64,000 nt of DNA from Castellaniella sp049651205. GTDB lineage: Bacteria; Pseudomonadota; Gammaproteobacteria; Burkholderiales; Burkholderiaceae_B. Position 1 is the first letter of the stretch. Each line of letters starts with the position of its first letter. The position numbers were made by a program, and so were the translations under genes. The DNA lies in contig NZ_JBASBR010000004.1 of NCBI RefSeq assembly GCF_049651205.1, positions 437,717 to 501,716 on the forward strand, given 5' to 3'. This document shows positions 8,397 through 15,158 of this stretch, one piece after another. The notes beneath the pieces were generated by a model. That model saw only the letters and a program-made list of their open reading frames with translations, was not told where the DNA came from and searched no databases.

Positions 8397-9362
8397 ATGT
8401 CGGATGTCGATGCGCCCACTGTCGAGCAATGGCTGCAGGAACTGGCCGGCGGGCAGCGATACTCGCCTCACACCATCGCCGCCTATCGACGCGATCTCCA
8501 TGCCTTGATCGCGATTTTCCCGGGCCAAGCCCTGGACACACTACAAGAGCACCAGATTCGCCAGGCCCTGGGCCGATTGCATGCTCAAGGCCAACAACCG
8601 CGCAGCCTGGCCCGCACCTTGTCGGCCTGGCGCTCGTATTTTGCCTGGCGCGCCCCGATGGCCGGCCTGGCCCGCAATCCAGTCACCGGCGTGCGTGCAC
8701 CGCGTATCCCTCACAGCCTGCCCAAGGCCTTGTCTGTTGATCAGGCACAGGCATTGCTGGATCGCAGTCACCTGCCACCCGCCACCACACCGGTTGAACA
8801 CCGCGATATGGCCATGTTTGAAGTGCTGTACTCCGCCGGGCTGCGCCTGTCAGAACTAGTGGGTCTGGATTGCCAGCCCTTGCGCGAAGCCGGATATGAA
8901 TCCCACAGCTGGATCCAGCTGGACGAACACGAGGCGATTGTGCGCGGCAAGGGCAACAAGACACGCATCGTACCCCTGGGCCGCCACGCCATAGATGCCG
9001 TGCAGGCCTGGCTGCAGGTGCGGACATCCTGGCTGCCGGCCAGCCCGGACGCCGACACGCGGGCTGCTTTGTTTTTGGGGGTTCGTGGCAAGCGCATCAG
9101 CCCGCGGGTGGTCGAGTTGCAGCTCCAAACCCTGGCCCAGCGCGTAGGTTTGCCCCTGCATGTTCATCCGCACAGCCTCAGGCACAGCTTTGCCAGCCAT
9201 CTGCTGCAATCGGCACAAGACTTGCGAGCCGTGCAAGAACTGCTGGGCCACGCCAATATTTCCACCACACAAATCTATACACGGCTGGACTTCCAGCACC
9301 TGGCCAGCAGCTACGACCAGGCCCACCCCAGGGCCCGGCGCAAACCAAAAACCAAACCCTGA
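8397..9362 (+). CDS. xerC: tyrosine recombinase XerC
   Basis: Site-specific recombinase acting with XerD at dif to resolve chromosome dimers. The 321-aa protein has a SAM-like N-terminal DNA-binding domain and the full catalytic set: Arg150 (YSAGLRLSEL), Lys185 (RGKGNKTR), His259 and Arg262 (HSLRHSFASH), His285 (LGHANISTTQ) and nucleophile Tyr294 (IYTRLD). It is third in the dapF-DUF484-xerC operon, which supports XerC rather than a phage or integron integrase. A 23-residue spacer between R150 and the K185 region (QPLREAGYESHSWIQLDEHE) is slightly longer than usual. Confidence 0.95.
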   Translation: MSDVDAPTVEQWLQELAGGQRYSPHTIAAYRRDLHALIAIFPGQALDTLQEHQIRQALGRLHAQGQQPRSLARTLSAWRSYFAWRAPMAGLARNPVTGVRAPRIPHSLPKALSVDQAQALLDRSHLPPATTPVEHRDMAMFEVLYSAGLRLSELVGLDCQPLREAGYESHSWIQLDEHEAIVRGKGNKTRIVPLGRHAIDAVQAWLQVRTSWLPASPDADTRAALFLGVRGKRISPRVVELQLQTLAQRVGLPLHVHPHSLRHSFASHLLQSAQDLRAVQELLGHANISTTQIYTRLDFQHLASSYDQAHPRARRKPKTKP

Positions 9363-9363
9363 A

Positions 9364-10353
9364 CTACTTTGCGGGCTCTGAAAACGCCGTCAGCAATTGT
9401 TGTGTGTTCCAGCGGAACATGGCGAGATAGCTTGGGGCTTGGCCACCTTTGGCGCTCAACGTATCGGCATACAAGGTGCCCCCTATCGACACCCCTGCTT
9501 CGGAGGCAATCTGCTTCAAGGCGGCAGACATGCTGCCTTGCTCAAGAAACAGGGCACGCACATGTCCGGTGCGAATCTCCTGCAACAGGGCAGCCATGTC
9601 TTTGGCGGAAGGTTCTGCCTGGCTTGAGATCCCCACCAGCGACAAAATGCGGATGTCATAGGCAGCACCAAGATACCCAAAGGCATCATGCGAAGTGGCC
9701 AGCACCCGTTGGGATGGCGGGATTGCAGACAAGGCGCTGCGCCACTGGGCATCTTCCTGCTGCAGCTGCTGTACGTACGCTTGCGCCCGCGCCGCATATG
9801 CCGACGCATGGGCAGGATCTGCCTTTGCAAGGCCGGCGGCAATGTTGCGCACATACTGCACCCCGTTGCGCAAATCCTGCCAGGCATGCGGATCCGGCTC
9901 CTGGCCATCGTTCAGCATACGTGCATGCACACCTTGCGACGCCACTACTTCAAGCCCGGCGAAACCCGAGGCCTCTTGCAGCCGTGGCAGCCAAGTTTCA
10001 AAACCCAGCCCATTGATGACCAACACCTGGGCAGCCCCCAGAACCCGTGCATCCCGCGGGCTGGGCTCAAAGCCGTGACCATCCTGCATAGGGCCCACCA
10101 GCACATCCAGCCGGATATCAGGGCCACCCACCACCTGCACCATATCGCCCAGAATAGAGAACGATGCCACCACCCGCAGGGGTTTCGCCGTCCCGCCGGA
10201 AGCCTCCGCCGAGACCGTCTGCGCCATGACAAGCGCAGGGACCATCAGCAGGCATAACACCAGGCAACGCCCAGCATGGCGGATGGCAGTAAAGAAAACC
10301 GCCGGCGGCGACACTCGCTTAGACAAGCGGATTGTTGGGATGAGTGTCTTCAT
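9364..10353 (-). CDS. znuA: zinc (or manganese) ABC transporter substrate-binding protein
   Basis: Periplasmic metal-binding protein of the ZnuA/TroA cluster A-I family, 329 aa. A signal peptide (about residues 26-46, LVLCLLMVPALVMAQ) precedes the mature protein. Metal ligands expected for the family are visible: His in DGHGFEPSP, His in EPDPHAW, His in ATSHDAFGYLG and Asp in YADTLS. The His/Asp-rich loop common in ZnuA is absent. The ATG at 10353 overlaps znuB by 35 bp; a GTG at 10314 (VSPPAVFF) is an alternative start. It is last in a znuCBA operon opposite zur, which points to zinc, though Mn cannot be excluded from sequence. Confidence 0.85.
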   Translation of the reverse strand: MKTLIPTIRLSKRVSPPAVFFTAIRHAGRCLVLCLLMVPALVMAQTVSAEASGGTAKPLRVVASFSILGDMVQVVGGPDIRLDVLVGPMQDGHGFEPSPRDARVLGAAQVLVINGLGFETWLPRLQEASGFAGLEVVASQGVHARMLNDGQEPDPHAWQDLRNGVQYVRNIAAGLAKADPAHASAYAARAQAYVQQLQQEDAQWRSALSAIPPSQRVLATSHDAFGYLGAAYDIRILSLVGISSQAEPSAKDMAALLQEIRTGHVRALFLEQGSMSAALKQIASEAGVSIGGTLYADTLSAKGGQAPSYLAMFRWNTQQLLTAFSEPAK

Positions 10354-11254
10354 GGACCTGATTGAGTGATTGCAATAAACGGGCGCGCCGGGCGCGCGCC
10401 TGCCGAAGTGTTTGCACCAGCCCCCCATGGGGGCCCAATGCCACGGATACAAAATAGGCGGCTCCAGCCGCCAGGATAATGGCCGGCGAGGCCGCAACAT
10501 CAGTGTAATAAGACAACAACAAACCGGCATAAGAAGCCAGGGCCCCCAGCATAGCGGCCAAAATCATCTGGCCACTGATAGAGCGCACCCAAAAGCGTGC
10601 AGCTGTGGCCGGCAGCATCATGATGCCCACCACCATCAGGGTGCCCAGCACCTGAAAGCCCGCCACCAGGTTAAGCACCAACAGCAACAAAAACCCCATA
10701 TGCGCCCAAGCGCCGATGTGTCCTTCAGCACGCAAGAACGAGGGATCCAGGCATTCGGTAACCAGCACACGAAACATGGCTGCCAGCGCCAGCAACGTGA
10801 TGCTGCTGACAACTGTGACAAGAATCAGGGCGGCCTGACTGAGCCCCAACACAGTGCCAAACAGCACATGCATGAGATCCTGGCTGGTGCCCTTGAGCGA
10901 GACCAGCAAAACTCCAAGCCCCAGGGACACCAGATAGAACGCTGCAAAACTGGCGTCCTCACGCAAGGGGGTCAGGCGAGACACCAGCCCTGCCAGCAGC
11001 GCCACCACCAGCCCGGTGATCAGCCCCCCCACCATCATGGCCGTCATGGACAGCCCAGCGGTAAGAAACCCCACAGCCACACCCGGCAAGATCGCGTGGG
11101 CCATGGCATCGCCCATCAAGCTGAGACGGCGCAGCACCAAAAAAACCCCTAGAGGGCCGGCCGCGAACGCCAAGGCCCAGGAACCCGCCAGCGCCCGGCG
11201 CAAAAAGCCAAAATCAATAAATGGCTGTACCAGCACATGCCATAAGGTCATCAT
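10319..11254 (-). CDS. znuB: zinc ABC transporter permease
   Basis: A 311-aa integral membrane permease of the ABC-3 family with about nine hydrophobic segments; the stretch LGVFLVLRRLSLMGDAMAHAILPGVAVGF is the family signature around the coupling helix. It pairs with the ATPase encoded immediately upstream and the binding protein downstream. The start at 11254 (MMTLWHV) overlaps the znuC stop as ATGA, and its 3' end overlaps znuA, so all three are translationally linked. An upstream in-frame extension of 25 residues reads through znuC and is not part of the protein. Confidence 0.93.
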   Translation of the reverse strand: MMTLWHVLVQPFIDFGFLRRALAGSWALAFAAGPLGVFLVLRRLSLMGDAMAHAILPGVAVGFLTAGLSMTAMMVGGLITGLVVALLAGLVSRLTPLREDASFAAFYLVSLGLGVLLVSLKGTSQDLMHVLFGTVLGLSQAALILVTVVSSITLLALAAMFRVLVTECLDPSFLRAEGHIGAWAHMGFLLLLVLNLVAGFQVLGTLMVVGIMMLPATAARFWVRSISGQMILAAMLGALASYAGLLLSYYTDVAASPAIILAAGAAYFVSVALGPHGGLVQTLRQARARRARLLQSLNQVHEDTHPNNPLV

Positions 11255-12069
11255 GGCATGCTCCCCGCGCACAGATGGCGGGCCAGATGCAGATTGGCCG
11301 CATTCAGCACCTGATCCGTGGCTCCCCACCCCACCACCTGCCCACCCAGCAGCAAGGTATCTGGGAAGTGGCTGCGCACCATTTCGAGATCATGCAGAAC
11401 AACAATGATCGTGCGGCCCTCCGCATGCCACAGCTGCAATAAAGCCAGCAGATCTTCGGTGGTGGCACGGTCGACCGCCGCGAAGGGCTCATCCAGCAAA
11501 ATCACCTGCGCATCACGCATCATCAGGCGCGCAAACAGCGCCCGCTGCCGCTGCCCGCCCGACAGCGTCTCAACCGGCTGATGACCAAACCCCGCCAAAC
11601 CCACGGTATGCAGGGCCGCCTCCACGGCGTTCAGGTCAGATGAACTCAGACCGCGCCACCCCCCGGAACGATGCCAGGCGCCCAAGGCCACCAGATCGAA
11701 GGTGCTGACAGGCACACTGGTGTCGAGCTCGGCCGCCTGAGGCAGGCAGCCCAGATTGCCCGAGAGATCTGGTGCAGTTTGAATATGCCCCCGCAGCGGG
11801 CTGAGTTGCCCGGCCAAGGTTTTGACCAGTGTAGATTTGCCTGCCCCGTTGGGGCCCACCACCGCAGTGAAAGAGCCGCGGGCAAACTGACCGCTGACAT
11901 CGCGCACGGCAATGTGATCGCGCCAGCCCAGCCACACTTGCTGCAGCTCGATGGCAGGCGCAGCTTGCTGGGCAGCGGCCTTGGCCGGCTGGGGAGTTTG
12001 CATCACAATGCCCAGAAGGTGAGCGCCCAAAGCAGCAGCAACGCCCAGGTCACGCGCCGCATGCGACAT
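11251..12069 (-). CDS. znuC: zinc ABC transporter ATP-binding protein
   Basis: ATPase component of the importer, up to 272 aa. Walker A GPNGAGKST, ABC signature LSGGQRQRALFARL and Walker B VILLDEPFAAVD are all present, followed by the H-loop VVLHDLEM. The start is uncertain: ATG at 12069 (MSHAARDLGV) has a GGCGGG just upstream, while ATG at 12003 (MQTPQPAKAA) would remove 22 non-conserved residues. It is first in znuCBA, with the zur operator about 120 bp upstream and zur on the opposite strand, so it is expected to be repressed by Zur when zinc is plentiful. Confidence 0.92.
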   Translation of the reverse strand: MSHAARDLGVAAALGAHLLGIVMQTPQPAKAAAQQAAPAIELQQVWLGWRDHIAVRDVSGQFARGSFTAVVGPNGAGKSTLVKTLAGQLSPLRGHIQTAPDLSGNLGCLPQAAELDTSVPVSTFDLVALGAWHRSGGWRGLSSSDLNAVEAALHTVGLAGFGHQPVETLSGGQRQRALFARLMMRDAQVILLDEPFAAVDRATTEDLLALLQLWHAEGRTIIVVLHDLEMVRSHFPDTLLLGGQVVGWGATDQVLNAANLHLARHLCAGSMP

Positions 12070-12190
12070 CCCGCCGATAACAGCAAGGCAGACCCCCGAT
12101 AAGTGCGCGGGTGGCGACGAGTGAACAATAAGTGCATGGCAAGTGAAAGCAGTAGACGTGGCCGGAGACGGCTGGTGATCAGGATGACTT

Positions 12191-12208
12191 GTTATGTTAT
12201 AACATAAC
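12191..12208. promoter_or_regulatory. Zur operator (perfect 18-bp palindrome)
   Basis: GTTATGTTATAACATAAC is a perfect 18-bp palindrome matching the core of proteobacterial Zur boxes (consensus contains TGTTATANTATAACA-like arms). It ends five bases before the zur ATG and lies between divergent zur and znuC. TATAAC inside it (12198-12203) could serve as the zur -10 box, and by symmetry one on the minus strand, so a single site could repress both genes. No second copy is seen before the cobW-like gene. Confidence 0.88.
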
Positions 12209-12212
12209 TATT

Positions 12213-12710
12213 ATGGGTACCCAGGCACATTCTCATTCTTCGGCAAAAATTCAGCATCAACTGCTGACGGCCGAGCATCTCTGTTCGCAGCGCGGCTCGC
12301 GGCTGACGCCGTTGCGCAAGCGCGTATTGGAAACCCTGTTGCGCCACCATGGCAGCCTGAAAGCCTACGAGCTTCTCGATGCCTTGCGCACCAGCACCCC
12401 CGGCGTGGCCCCTCCCACGGTGTACCGGGCACTGGATTTCCTCACCGAACAAGGTCTGATCCATCGCCTGGACGCCATCAACGCCTGGACGGCCTGCACC
12501 GATGCCGGCGGCACGCGCCACGACTTGCTCATCGTCTGTATCCGCTGCGGCACGGTGGCCGAACTAAGCGACCCGGATCTCAGCCAGCGGTTGGCCGACT
12601 GCGTGGCACAAACAGACTTTGCGCTGGACGGCCACGAGACCGAACTGCGTGCAATCTGCGCCCGGTGCCTGGCCGACCCTTCGCCCTCCACCGAGGCAGG
12701 TTTGCCCTAA
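12213..12710 (+). CDS. zur: zinc uptake regulator, Fur family
   Basis: Zinc-responsive repressor, 165 aa. An N-terminal winged helix (RLTPLRKRVLETLLRH...VAPPTVYRALDFLTEQGLI) is followed by a dimerisation domain with two CxxC pairs, Cys109/Cys112 (CIRCG) and Cys149/Cys152 (CARC), the structural Zn site of Zur/Fur. Orientation opposite znuCBA and the overlapping palindrome support Zur over Fur or PerR. The ATG at 12213 has no Shine-Dalgarno because the operator occupies that position; with the -10 box inside the operator the transcript would start within a few bases of the ATG, so it may be leaderless and autoregulated. Confidence 0.92.
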   Translation: MGTQAHSHSSAKIQHQLLTAEHLCSQRGSRLTPLRKRVLETLLRHHGSLKAYELLDALRTSTPGVAPPTVYRALDFLTEQGLIHRLDAINAWTACTDAGGTRHDLLIVCIRCGTVAELSDPDLSQRLADCVAQTDFALDGHETELRAICARCLADPSPSTEAGLP

Positions 12711-12721
12711 ACCCCTGCCTA

Positions 12722-12748
12722 TGATGTAATCGCATGCTGATTGCATCA
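12722..12748. repeat. inverted repeat upstream of the cobW-like gene
   Basis: TGATGTAATC (12722-12731) and GATTGCATCA (12739-12748) match as an inverted repeat at 9 of 10 positions around a 7-base GCATGCT spacer that is itself nearly symmetric. It lies 12 bp after zur and 6 bp before a perfect -35 hexamer TTGACA (12754-12759); a good -10 is not obvious. It could be an operator for the cobW-like gene or a transcript hairpin. It does not resemble the Zur box, and there is no U-tract for termination. Confidence 0.5.
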
Positions 12749-12833
12749 CGCACTTGACAAGCATCACAAACGTAAAAACCTGATTCAGGTCGGTTTGCTT
12801 GTCCTGGCACATGCATCAATCAAAGGTCTAACC

Positions 12834-13934
12834 ATGAACACTGCTGATACTGCCCGATCCATCGACACCATGATCCCGGTTACCATCCTGACCGGCTTTC
12901 TTGGTTCAGGAAAAACCACGCTGTTGCGGCGTATTCTTACCGAATTCCACGGCCAGCGAATCGCCGTGATCGAAAACGAGTTTGGCGAAGAAAACATCGA
13001 CAACGATGTGCTGGTGCAGGATCGCGACGAACAGATCGTCGAACTCAGCAACGGCTGCGTGTGCTGTACCGTTCGCGGTGATCTCATCCGCACGCTCAAC
13101 GACCTCTCCTCTCGCCGCAAGGCCGGGGCCATCCAGTTTGATCGCGTCATCATTGAAACCACCGGCATGGCCAATCCAGGCCCTGTGTGCCAGACGTTTT
13201 TCATGGATGACGACATCGCCGAAGCCTACCGTCTGGACGCCGTCATCACTGTGGTTGATGCCAAACACGGGATGGCTACCCTGGATCGCCAGGAAGAAGC
13301 CCAGCGGCAAGTCGGTTTTGCCGATCGCATCCTGATTTCCAAAAAGGATCTGGTCAACGACGCCGATTACGAAGCCCTGCGTGCGCGCCTGTTGCGCATC
13401 AACCCCCGGGCATCGATTGCACCTGTGCACTTTGGCGAAACCGATCTCACCACACTCCTGGATGTCAGTGGCTTCAATCTCGACGCCATCCTCGATATCG
13501 ATCCCGAGTTCCTGGCCGAAGAAGACGCCCACGATCACGATCACCACGGCCATGATCACGAGCACGACGAGGACGGCCATGTCTGTGGCACCGGGTGCAC
13601 CCACGATCATCACGACCACCATCACGCCCATCACAGCGACGACATCGGCGCCTTTGTGTTCCGCGCCAACCGGCCCTTTGATCCCGAACGCCTTGAAGAC
13701 TTTCTTGGCGGCATCGTTCAGGTGTACGGCCCGGATCTGCTTCGCTACAAAGGCATCCTGTACATCAAGGGCATCAAACGCCGCATGGTGTTCCAGGGCG
13801 TCCACATGATGATGGGGGCCGAACCCGGTACCCCCTGGAAAGCCAGTGAAAAACCGAATACCCGACTGGTATTCATCGGCCGTAAACTGCCTCAAGACAT
13901 CTTTACTCAGGGGCTAGAGCAATGCCTGGCCTGA
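12834..13934 (+). CDS. CobW/COG0523 family GTPase with His-rich metal-binding loop
   Basis: G3E-family GTPase of 366 aa. It shows Walker A GFLGSGKTT (residues 21-29), the conserved NEFGE motif, the diagnostic CxCC motif (GCVCC, Cys75-Cys78) that coordinates metal, and SKKD as the base-recognition motif. A long His/Asp-rich insertion at about residues 227-265 (DHDHHGHDHEHDEDGH..., then HDHHDHHHAHH) precedes the CobW C-terminal domain. Members beside zur act as zinc metallochaperones under zinc limitation; cobalamin genes are not adjacent, so a zinc role is inferred. The start at MNTADTARS has AAGG seven bases upstream. Confidence 0.92.
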   Translation: MNTADTARSIDTMIPVTILTGFLGSGKTTLLRRILTEFHGQRIAVIENEFGEENIDNDVLVQDRDEQIVELSNGCVCCTVRGDLIRTLNDLSSRRKAGAIQFDRVIIETTGMANPGPVCQTFFMDDDIAEAYRLDAVITVVDAKHGMATLDRQEEAQRQVGFADRILISKKDLVNDADYEALRARLLRINPRASIAPVHFGETDLTTLLDVSGFNLDAILDIDPEFLAEEDAHDHDHHGHDHEHDEDGHVCGTGCTHDHHDHHHAHHSDDIGAFVFRANRPFDPERLEDFLGGIVQVYGPDLLRYKGILYIKGIKRRMVFQGVHMMMGAEPGTPWKASEKPNTRLVFIGRKLPQDIFTQGLEQCLA

Positions 13935-13953
13935 CCGCCCACCCCACGCTGCC

Positions 13954-13975
13954 CCGCATCATCAATGGGATGCGG
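13954..13975 (+). repeat. hairpin between the cobW-like gene and dksA
   Basis: CCGCATC (13954-13960) and GATGCGG (13969-13975) form a 7-bp stem with an 8-base loop in the 78-bp gap. No U-tract follows, so termination is doubtful; it may be an attenuating or processing hairpin in the dksA leader. Confidence 0.35.
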
Positions 13976-14012
13976 ACGACAGTTCCAGGCAAATAATAAG
14001 GAAGGACACAAT

Positions 14013-14453
14013 ATGGCTAGCAAATCAGGCACCAAATCGGCAGCCAAAGCCCTCACCGAAAAAGAACTCTTGGCAATGTCCGACAAGGACTACATGAACA
14101 GCGCTCAACTGGCGTTCTTTCGCGATCGGCTGCACCAGCTCGAGCACGAAATCCTCACCAACGCAGGGGCTACCACCGAAAACCTGCGCGAAACCCAATA
14201 CGTGCCCGATCCCGCTGATCGCGCCACCATCGAGGAAGAACACGCCCTCGAGCTGCGCACACGAGACCGCGAACGCAAGCTGCTGAAAAAAGTGCAGCAG
14301 GCCATCGCGCGCATCGATGCCGGCGAATACGGCTGGTGCGAGGAAACCGGCGAACCCATCGGCGTGCCGCGCCTCCTGGCTCGGCCCACCGCCACCTTGT
14401 CACTCGAGGCCCAAGAACGGCGCGAGATGCGCCAAAAGCTTTACGGCGACTAA
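14013..14453 (+). CDS. dksA: RNA polymerase-binding transcription factor DksA, one-cysteine form
   Basis: Binds the RNA polymerase secondary channel with ppGpp and controls rRNA and amino-acid promoters. The 146-aa protein has a long coiled coil with the acidic tip DPADRA (Asp66, Asp69) and a C-terminal zinc-finger-like domain. Only the first cysteine of the usual Cys4 finger remains (GWCEETGEPIG: Cys109, Thr112; later positions are Ser130 and Ala133), so it probably folds without structural zinc, like P. aeruginosa DksA2. One-Cys DksA appears usual in this order. AAGGAAGGA precedes the ATG. Its place after zur and cobW fits a zinc-sparing theme. Confidence 0.93.
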   Translation: MASKSGTKSAAKALTEKELLAMSDKDYMNSAQLAFFRDRLHQLEHEILTNAGATTENLRETQYVPDPADRATIEEEHALELRTRDRERKLLKKVQQAIARIDAGEYGWCEETGEPIGVPRLLARPTATLSLEAQERREMRQKLYGD

Positions 14454-14466
14454 GCCAGACGGCAAA

Positions 14467-14500
14467 CAGGCAGCCTCACAGCCCACCCGGGCGCTGCCTG
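14467..14500 (+). terminator. possible dksA transcript-end hairpin
   Basis: CAGGCAGC (14467-14474) pairs perfectly with GCTGCCTG (14493-14500) around an 18-base loop, starting 13 bp after the dksA stop. There is no T-run after it, so it is not a classic intrinsic terminator, but it lies between dksA and the independent heat-shock promoter of hslV, where transcription would be expected to end. Confidence 0.35.
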
Positions 14501-14562
14501 GCTGCCAGCACCTCTTGCCACCCCGTGGCCCTGTGCCAGGCACTTGCCTTGCCACCCTCACC

Positions 14563-14591
14563 CTTGAAATTTCCCCCTGGTGTCCCCATCT
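14563..14591 (+). promoter_or_regulatory. sigma-32 (heat-shock) promoter of hslVU
   Basis: CTTGAAA (14563-14569) and CCCCATCT (14584-14591) separated by 14 bp match the RpoH consensus (CTTGAAA, 11-16 bp, CCCCATnT) essentially perfectly. It lies 26 bp before the hslV ATG. HslVU is a classic sigma-32 target, and rpoH itself is in this window at 48888-49793. Confidence 0.93.
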
Positions 14592-14617
14592 CTCTGGTTC
14601 TGGACCAAGAGATCACC

Positions 14618-15151
14618 ATGGAACAATTTCACGCCACTACCATCGTTTGTGTCCGACGCGGCAGCGATGTCGCTCTGGGCGGCGATGGCCAAGTCACACT
14701 GGGCAACATCGTCATCAAGGGCACAGCCCGCAAAATCCGCCGCCTGTATCACGACAAGGTACTGGCCGGCTTCGCCGGGGCTACTGCGGATGCCTTCACA
14801 CTGCAAGAGCGCTTTGAGGCCAAGCTGGAGAAGCATCAGGGCCACCTGATGCGTGCGGCCGTCGAACTCACCCGCGACTGGCGCACTGATCGCGTCCTGC
14901 GGCGCCTGGAAGCCATGCTGATCGTGGCCGACCAAGACCACACCCTGATCCTGACGGGCAACGGCGATGTACTCGAACCCGAGCACGGCATCGCAGCCAT
15001 CGGCTCGGGCGGGGCCTACGCGCAATCAGCAGCCAGAGCCCTGCTGGATGCCACGGATCTGTCTCCCGCCGAAGTGGTCAAAAAATCGCTCGAAATCGCC
15101 GGCGACCTCTGCATCTACACCAACCAAAATCACATTGTCGAAACGCTATAG
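14618..15151 (+). CDS. hslV: ATP-dependent protease subunit HslV (ClpQ)
   Basis: Proteasome-like peptidase that forms a double hexamer capped by HslU and degrades misfolded and regulatory proteins. The 177-aa product has the mature N-terminal threonine motif TTIVCVRRG (nucleophile about Thr7 after propeptide removal), GGDGQVTLGN, and GSGGAYAQSAARALL. I chose the ATG at 14618 (MEQFHATT), which matches relatives; the open frame extends far upstream but without homology. It is directly downstream of the sigma-32 promoter and 7 bp before hslU. Confidence 0.96.
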   Translation: MEQFHATTIVCVRRGSDVALGGDGQVTLGNIVIKGTARKIRRLYHDKVLAGFAGATADAFTLQERFEAKLEKHQGHLMRAAVELTRDWRTDRVLRRLEAMLIVADQDHTLILTGNGDVLEPEHGIAAIGSGGAYAQSAARALLDATDLSPAEVVKKSLEIAGDLCIYTNQNHIVETL

Positions 15152-15158
15152 GCCTGCC

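Noticed and set aside
8397..9362. Tyrosine recombinase as possible integron or phage integrase
   Set aside because: The dapF-DUF484-xerC operon context and normal composition identify housekeeping XerC; there are no attachment repeats or cargo.
12906..13895. 329-codon minus-strand frame opposite the CobW gene
   Set aside because: Antisense shadow; its Val/Met-rich tract is only the complement of the His-rich loop.
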